DNA of 64,000 nt, from assembly GCA_047623825.1 (NCBI GenBank), contig JBLHOS010000004.1, forward strand, positions 9,097-73,096, read 5' to 3'. Numbering within the stretch: position 1 is the stretch's first letter; each line of letters starts with the position of its first letter. Position numbers and translations under genes: made by a program. This DNA comes from JBLHOS01 sp047623825 (GTDB lineage: Bacteria; Pseudomonadota; Alphaproteobacteria; Rhodobacterales; Rhodobacteraceae). The notes below the pieces were generated by a model that had not been told where the DNA came from, did not search any database, and worked only from the letters and a program-made list of their open reading frames with translations. Positions 9,681 to 18,016 of this stretch are shown one piece after another.

Positions 9681-9968
9681 TCAGGCAAGAATGCCCAGAA
9701 TGTCGCTTTCCTTCATGATCAACAGCTCTTTGCCGTCAACGGTAACCTCTGTGCCGGACCATTTGCCGAACAGGATTTTGTCACCAGCTTTGACGTCCAT
9801 GGCAATGCGATCGCCATCATCGTCTTTGGCGCCTGCGCCAATGGAAACAACCATGCCTTCGGCAGGTTTTTCTTTTGCACTATCGGGGATGATTAGTCCG
9901 CCTGAAGTTTTGTCATCGCCTTCGATGCGCTCTACCAACACACGGTCATGTAGCGGTGTAAATGCCAT
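9681..9968 (-). CDS. groES: Co-chaperonin GroES (10 kDa)
   Basis: 95 residues, standard length. It shows PLHDRVLVERIEGDDKTSGG with the mobile loop, then the PAEGMVVSIGAG and KILFGKWSGTEV strands. It caps the GroEL ring. It is the first gene of groESL; GGAGAG lies just upstream of the start. The CIRCE operator sits 39 bases before the start codon, so HrcA repression is expected, although hrcA is not in the window. Confidence 0.99.
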   Translation of the reverse strand: MAFTPLHDRVLVERIEGDDKTSGGLIIPDSAKEKPAEGMVVSIGAGAKDDDGDRIAMDVKAGDKILFGKWSGTEVTVDGKELLIMKESDILGILA

Positions 9969-10006
9969 CTGCGAACTCTCCTTCGGTTCGTGTTTCGCCT
10001 ATTGTG

Positions 10007-10033
10007 TTGTCACTCGCCTTAGGTGAGTGCCAA
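10007..10033 (-). promoter_or_regulatory. CIRCE operator (HrcA binding site)
   Basis: Inverted repeat on the plus strand: TTGTCACTC, nine bases, GAGTGCCAA; the arms pair with a single mismatch. This matches the CIRCE consensus TTAGCACTC-N9-GAGTGCTAA in position and spacing. It lies between the predicted -10 box and groES, so a bound HrcA repressor would block the operon at low temperature. Confidence 0.9.
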
Positions 10034-10041
10034 CGTTGCGT

Positions 10042-10070
10042 GAGATAGTCAGGCCGTCGGTCCGAGTCAA
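10042..10070 (-). promoter_or_regulatory. Housekeeping (sigma-70 type) promoter of groESL
   Basis: On the minus strand: TTGACT, 17 bases, TATCTC. The start point would be near 10035, immediately next to the CIRCE element, which is the classical arrangement. No RpoH-like pair was seen here, in contrast to hsp20. Confidence 0.65.
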
Positions 10071-10190
10071 CCGACAGGCCTGTCAAAACTGAACGTTTTT
10101 TCGGCCTATGACCGCGATTCCAGCGAACCTTTGCGTAGAACACTTCAAACGTTCTGGCAGAATCCAAAACAAGGCAAACTCATAGGGTCC

Positions 10191-10566
10191 ATGTTGGAGG
10201 GACCCAGAAAAAGAGTTCTCAGTTTAGGCGGCGCGATCTTTCGCGCCAAAACGCCAGAAGCGTTACGTCAATATTACCCACAACATTCGGGGATCAACAT
10301 GTCACAAGGCGCATGGATGCAGAACGCTAGGCCCACCGTCTTTGCATCCGTCCCCGACGGCACAGACTAGTTCAGCCGGTCCGGCCAGCAATAGATGTTG
10401 AATTTTCGGGTGGCTGATCCGTCTACGCTGGCGTTCTTTGCAGCTGTCGCAAAGGCCTTCGAAGGTCACGCATCCGGGTCGGGTTCGTACGGCTGCTAGA
10501 TGCCCATGACGGGCCGCAACCGTAGTACCACCTGCCCCCCAATCGTTCTTGAACTGGGGGCAACAC
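10191..10566 (+). pseudogene. Decayed VOC/glyoxalase-family gene
   Basis: From ATG 10191 one frame reads VLSLGGAIFRAKTPEALRQYY, then ARPTVFASVPDGTD, a TAG stop at 10368-10370, FSRSGQQ, a second TAG just before MLNFRVADP (ATG at 10395). This follows the order of VOC/bleomycin-resistance-like proteins, in which one expects PDGTDYF and QWMLNFRV. So both stops look like single-base changes of Tyr and Trp codons. Near 10480 the similarity moves to another frame (FVRLLDAHDGPQP), showing a frameshift as well. Length of the remnant (~125 codons) fits the family. It fills the otherwise empty space between groES and ppaC. Family assignment is from memory of the fold's motifs. Confidence 0.65.
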
Positions 10567-10674
10567 CGTTGCATGCCTTGCAATTGCGCTAACCCATTGT
10601 GCCTTATCCCGTGACACCCGTGATCGCCGCTTCTATAAGGGCGGCGATTTTGCACACTGTGATGGATAACCCTG

Positions 10675-11598
10675 ATGACCACTCTTGTTTTCGGCCACAA
10701 ATCCCCTGACACCGACAGCACCGGCTCTCCGTTGATCTGGGCTTGGTATCTGTCGCAGATCAAAGGCACCCCCGCTGAGGCGCGTTTACTGGGCGAACCC
10801 AACACCGAAGCGGCGTTTATGCTGGCCCATTGGGACCTTGAGAAACCACAGATCATCACCGATGTGGACGCAGGCACACCCGTCGTTATTGTCGACACCA
10901 ACAACCCAGCGGAATTGCCTGCAGGTATCAACGGCGCCGATATTCAGGGCATCATCGATCACCACAAACTGGTTGGTGGGCTAGAAACTAAAGGCCCGAT
11001 TGATATCACGATCCGCCCTGTCGCCTGCACCGCAACCATTTTGCATGAATTGATGGGTGATGACGCCGCTGCAATGCCCGACGCCATCAAGGGTGCGATG
11101 CTGACCTGCATCCTATCAGACACGTTGGAATTCCGCTCGCCGACCACAACACCTGTGGACCGCGCGCTGGCAATGAAACTGGCCGAAGATCTGGGCATCT
11201 CGATCCCTGAATATGCCGCTGAGATGTTTGCCGCCAAATCCGATGTCTCATCGTTTTCGGACGCCGAGTTGTTGCGCATGGACAGCAAGGAATACGTGAT
11301 TGAGGGCACCAAATTCCGCGTCAGCGTTCTGGAAACCACCTCACCCGAGACAGTTTTGTCGCGCAAGGACAGCCTGATGTCGACCATGCCAACGGTCGCT
11401 GCTGAAGACGGCGTTGATCAGGTTCTGTTGTTCGTAGTTGATATTCTGAATGAGCAGTCGACCTTGCTGATCCCCAATGCGCTGACCAAACAAGTAGCCG
11501 AAGCTAGCTTTGCCACGCTTTGTGGTGACGCCGACACCATCATTCTGCCAGGCGTTGTCAGCCGCAAAAAACAGATCATCCCGAACCTCGCCCTCTAA
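10675..11598 (+). CDS. ppaC: Manganese-dependent inorganic pyrophosphatase (family II)
   Basis: 307 residues, typical for family II pyrophosphatases. Metal ligands are visible in GHKSPDTDS (residues ~7-15), VIVDTNN and the DHH motif IIDHHK; the C-terminal DHHA2 domain carries the substrate-binding VVSRKKQIIP. It splits pyrophosphate to phosphate in the cytosol, pulling biosynthetic reactions forward. Its 3' end overlaps the end of converging modC by four bases. Family II enzymes are not the commonest type in Proteobacteria but do occur in this group. Confidence 0.95.
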   Translation: MTTLVFGHKSPDTDSTGSPLIWAWYLSQIKGTPAEARLLGEPNTEAAFMLAHWDLEKPQIITDVDAGTPVVIVDTNNPAELPAGINGADIQGIIDHHKLVGGLETKGPIDITIRPVACTATILHELMGDDAAAMPDAIKGAMLTCILSDTLEFRSPTTTPVDRALAMKLAEDLGISIPEYAAEMFAAKSDVSSFSDAELLRMDSKEYVIEGTKFRVSVLETTSPETVLSRKDSLMSTMPTVAAEDGVDQVLLFVVDILNEQSTLLIPNALTKQVAEASFATLCGDADTIILPGVVSRKKQIIPNLAL

Positions 11599-12686
11599 GG
11601 GGCGCCGGTCCCCACATTTCCGGGGGCCACGGCAACCGTTTTCATGATCGCATAACAGCTGAGGCCGGGCGCAACCCCCAAGGCCTCAGCAGATCTGCGC
11701 GTGATCCGCGCCAAGATCAGATCCTGACCGACCCGCAATTGCACCACCATGCCGGGCCCATGTCCGGGCCGCAGCGCTGTCACCTTGGCGGCCAGAATAT
11801 TCAACGCTGACAGCCCCTGAGGCCGATCCAGCGCCAAGATCACATCGCGCGCCTCAATTCGGATCCGCACTTCCGACCCAACCGGCGCATTGATTTGGGG
11901 CAACAATAACGGACCGGCAGAGACCTGAAGCTGCGTCAACCCATCGGGATGATGTGCACGGACCCGACCCCATAACACGGCACCTGCATCACGCACGCCC
12001 AGCATCGGGGCGGCATCCGGGTCTGACAAGACCTCTGCGGTGGGGCCCGCTCGCACCACGCGCCCCTCTGACAGGGCGACAACTGTGGTCGCCAGTCGGG
12101 CAACTTCGGCCACTGAATGGCTGACATACAGGATTGGGGTGCGTGTCTCATCGCGCAGCCGCTCAAGATAGGGCATGATCTCGGCTTTGCGCGCCTCATC
12201 CAAAGCGGCCAGCGGCTCATCCATCAACAACAGCTTTGGGTCTGACAGCAGCGCACGCCCAATCGCAACCCGCTGTTTTTCTCCACCAGATAGGGTGCCG
12301 GGACGACGTTCCAACAACGTCCCAAGGCCCAGCAGATCAACAACATGATCATAGCGCGCGCCATCATTGCCGGGTGCAAACCAGCGGCCATACAACAGGT
12401 TTTGACGCACACTTAGATGCGGAAACAACCGGCCTTCTTGAAACACGTAGCCAATCCGGCGTTTATGCGGCGCCAACCACAGGCGTTTGTCAGTATCAAA
12501 CAACGTCCAGTCGTCAACCGCAACGCGACCCACATTGGGCCGTACCAATCCCGCCACCGCATTGACCAGTGTCGTTTTGCCAGCACCTGAGCGTCCAAAC
12601 AACGCGGTCACACCGGGCGGCGCCTCAAACGAAGCCTCCAGCGTGAACCCCTCAAAGGCATGCGACAAGGTGACAGACAGGCTCAT
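11595..12686 (-). CDS. modC: Molybdate ABC transporter ATP-binding protein
   Basis: 363 residues from ATG 12686, whose start overlaps the modB stop by four bases. Walker A is GRSGAGKTTL (near residue 31), the signature is LSGGEKQRVAIGRALL, Walker B is LLLMDEPLAALD, with the switch His in YVSHSVAEV. After ~residue 230 follows a Mop-type regulatory domain (LSALNILAAKVTAL and VQLRVGQDLILARITRRS), which senses oxyanion in ModC. It powers molybdate uptake together with ModA and ModB. Confidence 0.95.
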   Translation of the reverse strand: MSLSVTLSHAFEGFTLEASFEAPPGVTALFGRSGAGKTTLVNAVAGLVRPNVGRVAVDDWTLFDTDKRLWLAPHKRRIGYVFQEGRLFPHLSVRQNLLYGRWFAPGNDGARYDHVVDLLGLGTLLERRPGTLSGGEKQRVAIGRALLSDPKLLLMDEPLAALDEARKAEIMPYLERLRDETRTPILYVSHSVAEVARLATTVVALSEGRVVRAGPTAEVLSDPDAAPMLGVRDAGAVLWGRVRAHHPDGLTQLQVSAGPLLLPQINAPVGSEVRIRIEARDVILALDRPQGLSALNILAAKVTALRPGHGPGMVVQLRVGQDLILARITRRSAEALGVAPGLSCYAIMKTVAVAPGNVGTGAP

Positions 12687-13381
12687 GTGCCCCGGATCCT
12701 GCGCGCGACACGGGTCGATACCCATTCTGAGATCAACAGTGCTGTCATTGCCACGATCACCGCGATAATCACCAACCGCCAAGCGGAGCTTTCGCCGCCC
12801 GGCACCTGCAAGAACGCGTAGATTGCTGTCGGCAGGGTCTGGGTCTGGCCCGGAATGTTCGATACAAAGGTGATTGTAGCGCCAAACTCACCCATCGCTT
12901 TGGCAAATGCCAGCACACTACCTGCAAGAATGCCCGGCAAGATCAGGGGCAATGTCACGGTCAAAAATACCCAAGGTTTTGAGGCGCCAAGCGTACTGGC
13001 AGCTTGCTCCAATTTCGGATCCACAGCCTCAATAGCCAACCGGATCGCGCGCACCATTAGCGGGAATGCCATCACCGCGGCGGCCAATGCGGCACCGGTC
13101 CAGCGAAAAGCAAAGACCAAACCAAAGGTTTCTTCCAGAAAGCCGCCAATCGGCCCGCGCCGCCCAAATGTCAGTAACAACAGATATCCCGTGACAACTG
13201 GCGGCAAAATCAGGGGCAGATGTACGATACCATTCAACAGTTGTTTACCAACAAATTCACCGCGCGCCAAAGCATAGGCCACACCCACGCCCAAAGGCAG
13301 GCTTAGCACCGTCGCCCAAAGCGAGACACGCAACGACAGGGCCACAGCCTGCCATTCTTCGGGGGTCAACCAATCCAGCAC
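12683..13381 (-). CDS. modB: Molybdate ABC transporter permease
   Basis: 232 residues, about five membrane segments, with the permease loop EAVDPKLEQAASTLGASKPWVF, the EAA motif that contacts ModC. It begins right after modA (one base between) and overlaps modC, so modABC is one operon read from 14174 to 11595. It forms the molybdate channel in the inner membrane. Length and layout are as usual for ModB. Confidence 0.95.
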   Translation of the reverse strand: MLDWLTPEEWQAVALSLRVSLWATVLSLPLGVGVAYALARGEFVGKQLLNGIVHLPLILPPVVTGYLLLLTFGRRGPIGGFLEETFGLVFAFRWTGAALAAAVMAFPLMVRAIRLAIEAVDPKLEQAASTLGASKPWVFLTVTLPLILPGILAGSVLAFAKAMGEFGATITFVSNIPGQTQTLPTAIYAFLQVPGGESSAWRLVIIAVIVAMTALLISEWVSTRVARRIRGT

Positions 13382-13382
13382 G

Positions 13383-14174
13383 TCAGTTCAATACCTCAAA
13401 TCCATGCGCTGCAAACACCTGCTGTGCCAATGGCCCGGACAAATATTGCAAAAATGCCGCCGCCTGCGGATTTGTCCCCTCCGAGACCAGGGCTGCGGGA
13501 TAGACAATTGGGGAGTGGCTGTCGGGTGGGAATGCCCCAAGAACACCCACATCAGGCTCAGCAAGCGCGTCAGTCGCATAGACAACGCCCAACGGGGCCT
13601 CACCGCGCGCGACAAGGACAAGGGCTGCACGCACATTGTTGAGTTGGGCCACTTGGGTGCGGACCTGCGCCCAAAGCCCCAATTGCGTCAACGCTTGGTG
13701 CCCATAAATGCCCGCAGGCACGGCCTCAACCAGCGCCATCGCCATATAGTCTGTGCCTAATAAACCGATCAAATCCAGATCGGGCGTAATTTCAACCGGC
13801 GCCGCCCCGGCAGGTCCGATCAAGACCAACTGATTGCCCAACAAATCAATTCGTGACGCCGTATCGATTAGATCCAGTGCAGCCAGATGATCCATCCACG
13901 CGACATTGGCTGATATGAACAGATCCGCAGGCGCTCCAGCCTCAATCTGACGCGCAAGGGCAGAACTACCAGCATAAGAGATGACGATATCACCCACGCC
14001 AGCGTCGCGCCAATTTGCGGCAACCTGATCCAGCGCCGTCTTTAGGCTGGCTGCAGCAAAGACCGTCACGGTATCGGCCCGTAATGCGCCTGCCACCACA
14101 AACAGCGTTAGCGCAGCCCACAGGGTCTGCCGAACAGCACGGTAAATTTCACGAATGATCAGGCGCGGGGACAT
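13383..14174 (-). CDS. modA: Molybdate-binding periplasmic protein
   Basis: 263 residues from ATG 14174 (a TTG directly before it could extend it by one codon). Residues ~10-35 form a signal peptide ending in ALRAD. The mature part starts TVTVFAAASLKTALD and has the binding-site stretches SYAGSSALARQIEAGAPADLF and GVVYATDAL, the ModA pattern. It captures molybdate (or tungstate) and delivers it to ModBC. No clear ModE box was seen in the 150 bases before the divergent HAD gene. Confidence 0.93.
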   Translation of the reverse strand: MSPRLIIREIYRAVRQTLWAALTLFVVAGALRADTVTVFAAASLKTALDQVAANWRDAGVGDIVISYAGSSALARQIEAGAPADLFISANVAWMDHLAALDLIDTASRIDLLGNQLVLIGPAGAAPVEITPDLDLIGLLGTDYMAMALVEAVPAGIYGHQALTQLGLWAQVRTQVAQLNNVRAALVLVARGEAPLGVVYATDALAEPDVGVLGAFPPDSHSPIVYPAALVSEGTNPQAAAFLQYLSGPLAQQVFAAHGFEVLN

Positions 14175-14325
14175 CAACTGATAACGCCACCCTCAACCGC
14201 CATGGGCAAGAGATATTTCTGTTTCCACATCAGCCCCCCCTTTTGCCCGAGATATCATCAGCGTATGCATCGAACGTGTATGGGATGTGTACGGCTTGTG
14301 CATCGCAGTTTCAGCAGGAGTTTTC

Positions 14326-15198
14326 ATGACCCAAATCATCGCCTCACTCTCCGAAATTTCGGATAAATACGACGTTTTGTTTTGTGATCTGTGGGGCTGT
14401 GTGCATGACGGCCTACGCCCGTACCCTGACGCGGTTGAGGCACTGCGTGCATTCAAGGCCAAAGGCGGAACAGTCCTGCTTTTGACCAATTCGCCGCGCC
14501 CACGCGACAGTGTTGCACGGCAATTGGCCCGCATGGGCGTGCCACGTGATTGTTGGGATGTGATCGCGTCCTCTGGCGATTCTGCGCGTGCCGCGATGTT
14601 GCGCGGCATGGTTGGCAAAAAGGTCTATTTCATTGGCGAGGACCGCGATCAAACCTTCTTTGATCCAATGCAACTGGTTGAGGACGCTGTCGAAATTCAA
14701 CAAGTCCCACTTGACCAAGCCGAAGGCATCGTATGCACCGGCCCGTTTGATCCAACCGCTGATCCCGACGTGATGCGCCCTGAATTCCTTTATGCCAAGA
14801 CTAAGGGGCTAAAGCTGTTATGTGCCAATCCTGACATCGTCGTTGACCGCGGTGAGGATCGCGAATGGTGTGCTGGCGCGCTAGCCAAGCTTTATACCGA
14901 AATGGGCGGCGAAAGCCTGTATTTTGGCAAGCCCCATCCACCGATCTACGACCTTGCCCGTGCGCGATTGACCCAGATGGACGTGTCGGTCCCAGATAGC
15001 CGGATCCTTGCAGTCGGTGACGGTGTCTTTACCGACGTTCAGGGTGCGTTGGGCGAAAACCTGGACTGTCTATTCATCACCGGCGGCCTTGCGCGCGACG
15101 AAACCGACACGCATACGCAGCCAAACCCAGAGAAATTAACAACTTATCTAAAGAATGCGCAGATGGAATCGTCCTATTCCATTGGGTATCTGCGCTAA
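14326..15198 (+). CDS. HAD-superfamily hydrolase, TIGR01459 type
   Basis: 290 residues from ATG 14326, with AGGAG eight bases upstream. HAD motif I is modified: LFCDLWGCVHDG (DxxGxxxDG class, as in p-nitrophenyl phosphatase/NagD-like enzymes); motif II is LLLTNSPRPR; motif III/IV includes YFGKPHPPIYD and AVGDGVFTDVQGA. Thus a cap-type C2 phosphatase is predicted. TIGR01459-type proteins are common in alphaproteobacteria, with no agreed substrate. It is divergent from modA. Confidence 0.85.
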   Translation: MTQIIASLSEISDKYDVLFCDLWGCVHDGLRPYPDAVEALRAFKAKGGTVLLLTNSPRPRDSVARQLARMGVPRDCWDVIASSGDSARAAMLRGMVGKKVYFIGEDRDQTFFDPMQLVEDAVEIQQVPLDQAEGIVCTGPFDPTADPDVMRPEFLYAKTKGLKLLCANPDIVVDRGEDREWCAGALAKLYTEMGGESLYFGKPHPPIYDLARARLTQMDVSVPDSRILAVGDGVFTDVQGALGENLDCLFITGGLARDETDTHTQPNPEKLTTYLKNAQMESSYSIGYLR

Positions 15199-15316
15199 CG
15201 GCTGTGTAACTTAATTTCGCAAATACATCATGTTTTCGTTCTTTTATTACCTGCGGCATTGCGGCATTGCGTAAGATTACCTATCTTTGGGACATTGGAA
15301 CTCAAGGATTCTGGTC

Positions 15317-15760
15317 ATGCTCAACAATCTGCCTCGCGGCTCAATCTGCATCGAAGATATCGAAATCGGCATGCGGCGCCATTTGAGCAAGGTGGTGACG
15401 GACCGCGATATTGAGATGTTTGCCGAGGTGTCGACTGATCACAATCCCGTCCATCTGGATGAGGAGTATGCACGCGATACAATCTTTTCCGGCCGAATCG
15501 CGCATGGCATGCTGACGGCTGGTCTGATTTCTGCGGTGATCGGAGAACAATTGCCCGGCCATGGCTCTGTATACCTTGGACAAACTTTGAAATTTTTGGC
15601 ACCTGTGCGTCCTGGTGACATGGTGCACGCCGAGGTCAAAGTAATCGCGATTGAGCATGGCCGACGCCGCGTCACGATGGCGTGCCACTGCAAGGTTGGG
15701 GAGACAGTCGTGCTGAAGGGCGAAGCGATCGTACTTGCCCCGTCGCGCAAATTCGACTGA
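15317..15760 (+). CDS. MaoC-like (R)-specific enoyl-CoA hydratase family protein
   Basis: 147 residues from ATG 15317 with AAGGA upstream. A single hot-dog domain with the catalytic motif DHNPVHLDEEYARDTIFSG followed by RIAHGMLTAGL, that is, the Asp/His pair of (R)-hydratases. It probably hydrates enoyl-CoA to (R)-3-hydroxyacyl-CoA; the natural acyl chain is unknown. Neighbours are the HAD phosphatase and ribF on the same strand with 118- and 50-base gaps. Confidence 0.85.
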   Translation: MLNNLPRGSICIEDIEIGMRRHLSKVVTDRDIEMFAEVSTDHNPVHLDEEYARDTIFSGRIAHGMLTAGLISAVIGEQLPGHGSVYLGQTLKFLAPVRPGDMVHAEVKVIAIEHGRRRVTMACHCKVGETVVLKGEAIVLAPSRKFD

Positions 15761-15810
15761 GGCACGGCTGCGTGCTTGCACGTCCGCATCAGCCTCGCTA
15801 GATCCGGCAC

Positions 15811-16737
15811 ATGCAAATAGTACGCGACTACCAATATGTTCGAACAAAAGACCGTGGCGCCTCTGCCGCGATTGGGAACTTTGATGGTGTCCACCTAGGC
15901 CACAAGCATGTGATCGACCTTGCACGTCGCGATCAGGCACCGCTTGGCGTCGTCACGTTTGAGCCGCATCCACGTCAATATTTCTCCAATGATCCCAATC
16001 CATTTCGCCTGATGAACGCCAGCGCACGCGCCAGCCGTCTGGAGAAGATAGGAGTTGAGATCCTATGTGAGCTGCCGTTCAACACAGCACTTGCCAGCCT
16101 TGAGGCCGAGGCCTTTGCCCGTGAGGTTCTGGCCGAGGGATTGGGGCTAAGCCACGTCGTTGTAGGTGCTGATTTTTGCTTTGGTCGGGGACGTCTGGGG
16201 ACCGCTGATAGCCTTGTAGAATTTGGGCAACGCTTTGGATTTGACGTCACCATCGCTGATCTTCTCAAAGGCAACAGCGGCGCCGTGTCCTCAACCAATA
16301 TCCGCTGTGCGCTAAGTGACGGCCACCCAAGAGAGGCGGCCGCGATGCTGGGGCATTGGCACCGGATTGAGGGCCCAGTTCTGCACGGCGAAAAGCGCGG
16401 CCGAGTTTTGGGGTATCCCACCGCAAATATGGCACTTGATGGCTGGCACCTGCCGAAACTGGGGGTTTATGCCGTATTGGTAGATGTGCTGGATGGACCG
16501 CATCAGGGGTCTTATCAAGCTGTCGCAAGTTTGGGCATACGACCAATGTTCGGCCAAAACACTCCCAATCTGGAGAGTTTCATTTTTGACTTTACCGGCG
16601 ATCTTTACGGCACGTCATTGTCGGTCGCCTTGGTAGAGTTTTTACGGCCTGAACTAACTTTTGATGGTCTGGATCCACTGATCATCCAGATGGACGCAGA
16701 CAGCGCCAAAGCCCGCACAGTTTTGGCGGCGTTATGA
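15811..16737 (+). CDS. ribF: Bifunctional riboflavin kinase/FAD synthetase
   Basis: 308 residues, standard for RibF. The N-terminal FMN adenylyltransferase domain has AAIGNFDGVHLGHKHVI, the VVGADFCFGRGR motif and an ISSTNIR-like segment (here AVSSTNIRCAL). The C-terminal riboflavin kinase domain starts near residue 180 with VLHGEKRGRVLGYPTANM, which contains the PTAN motif. It makes FMN and then FAD. The stop overlaps the start of the following YcgN-type gene (ATGA), so the two are coupled. Confidence 0.96.
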   Translation: MQIVRDYQYVRTKDRGASAAIGNFDGVHLGHKHVIDLARRDQAPLGVVTFEPHPRQYFSNDPNPFRLMNASARASRLEKIGVEILCELPFNTALASLEAEAFAREVLAEGLGLSHVVVGADFCFGRGRLGTADSLVEFGQRFGFDVTIADLLKGNSGAVSSTNIRCALSDGHPREAAAMLGHWHRIEGPVLHGEKRGRVLGYPTANMALDGWHLPKLGVYAVLVDVLDGPHQGSYQAVASLGIRPMFGQNTPNLESFIFDFTGDLYGTSLSVALVEFLRPELTFDGLDPLIIQMDADSAKARTVLAAL

Positions 16738-17210
16738 GCCGCCGCCCAGCCTCCAAACCGGCGCTACGCCCAGAATTTTGGTCACGCATCCCCAGCGTAA
16801 AGATGACTGCGGATGAGTGGGAAGCGCTATGCGATGGATGTGGCAAATGTTGCCTCAACAAGCTGGAAGATGAAGATACCCATGAGGTCGCCCTGACCCG
16901 CGTCGCCTGTCGGTTGCTAGACGACGAAAGCTGCCGCTGCGGCCAATACGACATCCGCAAAACATTGGTTCCTGAATGTATTCAGCTGACACCAGAAACC
17001 ATGAAAGACGTTGCGTATTTCATGCCCACAACCTGCGCCTACCGGCTGGTTCATGAGAATAAGCCATTATTTTGGTGGCATTATCTAATATCGGGCGACG
17101 CGAATACTGTCCATGAGGCCGGCGTGTCTGTCAAAGGCATCACTGTGCCCGAATTTGAGATCCCCGAAGAAGATTGGGAAGACTACATTATTGATGAGCC
17201 GGGAACCTGA
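16734..17210 (+). CDS. YcgN/UPF0260 cysteine-cluster protein
   Basis: 158 residues. Cysteines cluster in ALCDGCGKCCLNKLED and SCRCGQYDIR, plus later CIQLTP and TTCAYRL, as in the UPF0260/YcgN family, which is thought to bind a metal or iron-sulfur cluster. Function is not established. The start overlaps the ribF stop by four bases. A strong terminator follows at 17280. Confidence 0.85.
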   Translation: MSRRPASKPALRPEFWSRIPSVKMTADEWEALCDGCGKCCLNKLEDEDTHEVALTRVACRLLDDESCRCGQYDIRKTLVPECIQLTPETMKDVAYFMPTTCAYRLVHENKPLFWWHYLISGDANTVHEAGVSVKGITVPEFEIPEEDWEDYIIDEPGT

Positions 17211-17279
17211 GGCGGCCTGCCCTCCTGATCAGGTAATTGCAAGCGATCCGAAATTTGGGCTGCCAATCAACGTAAGTAA

Positions 17280-17303
17280 GGGCGCCAGTGGCGCCCTTTT
17301 TTT
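17280..17303 (+). terminator. Intrinsic terminator after ribF unit
   Basis: GGGCGCC, loop AGT, GGCGCCC, then seven T. A perfect seven-pair GC-rich stem 70 bases after the YcgN stop codon. Confidence 0.92.
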
Positions 17304-17323
17304 CTAGACAATCATAACAGATG

Positions 17324-17923
17324 TCAGAGCTTTCCAGACAAAAACAGGTCCAGGTCTTCGATGCGATCCTGCCCCCAGAAATGCTCAGTCTTGTCGACGA
17401 CATAGAATGGCGCACCAAAAACATTGTCTTCAATCGCGTGCTCTAAGTTAGCGGCGTATTCTTCGGCGCTGCCCAAAAGATCACTATCTGCCAAGGACGG
17501 ATCGAACCCGGCAGCTGTCAACGCATCGCGGACCACATCATCTTGAGAGATGTCTTTTTGCTCGGCCCAGCATGCCTTGGAAAGTCCATGTGCTAACGCG
17601 CCAATATCACCGCCACCAGCCTTGGCCGCAGCAATCAGCGCATAAGAAGACGGCGCGGGATTCGTTGGCCAATGCGCAGGCTTAGTGTGCAACGGCAATC
17701 CGGCCTTCTTGGCCTGCCGGCGCAACTCTTCCAGCCGATACGCCTGTCGCGACGGATGCCGGTCTTTGGGGGGCGTGCCGCCAGTTCGCGCAAACAAGCC
17801 CATAATGTCGAGCGGCTTGTAAGCCACTGAACAACCGTATTTTTCCGCGACCGCTTCCAAACGCAAACCTGCGAGGTAGGAGTTCGGGGAAATCGTTGAG
17901 AAGTAGTAATCGATATGTGGCAT
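17324..17923 (-). CDS. DsbA-family 2-hydroxychromene-2-carboxylate isomerase
   Basis: 199 residues. It begins HIDYYFSTISPNSYLAG, with the serine that takes the place of the CxxC motif in kappa-class GST-like isomerases, and ends VFGAPFYVVDKTEHFWGQDRIEDLD, the cis-proline segment of the thioredoxin fold. NahD-type enzymes use glutathione to isomerise a naphthalene breakdown product, but most family members have unknown substrates. No aromatic degradation genes are nearby, so a general glutathione-dependent role is likelier. It is divergent from prs. Confidence 0.85.
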   Translation of the reverse strand: MPHIDYYFSTISPNSYLAGLRLEAVAEKYGCSVAYKPLDIMGLFARTGGTPPKDRHPSRQAYRLEELRRQAKKAGLPLHTKPAHWPTNPAPSSYALIAAAKAGGGDIGALAHGLSKACWAEQKDISQDDVVRDALTAAGFDPSLADSDLLGSAEEYAANLEHAIEDNVFGAPFYVVDKTEHFWGQDRIEDLDLFLSGKL

Positions 17924-18016
17924 AAAGGCCTCCCGTTTTCACTTTGCGCGGACCGTAGCCTGATGTTAGTGGGTGTCAACGCCCCAAAAGGGCAAGTCTG
18001 CGTGAGGGACCCACTG

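Noticed and set aside
10302..10931. 209-codon minus-strand frame across the groES-ppaC gap
   Set aside because: It overlaps ppaC and the VOC remnant; no recognisable domain, whereas the plus strand explains the region.
14178..14325. ModE operator upstream of modA
   Set aside because: No convincing CGTTATA-type dyad; only a loose repeat around CGTATG and CGTGTATG.
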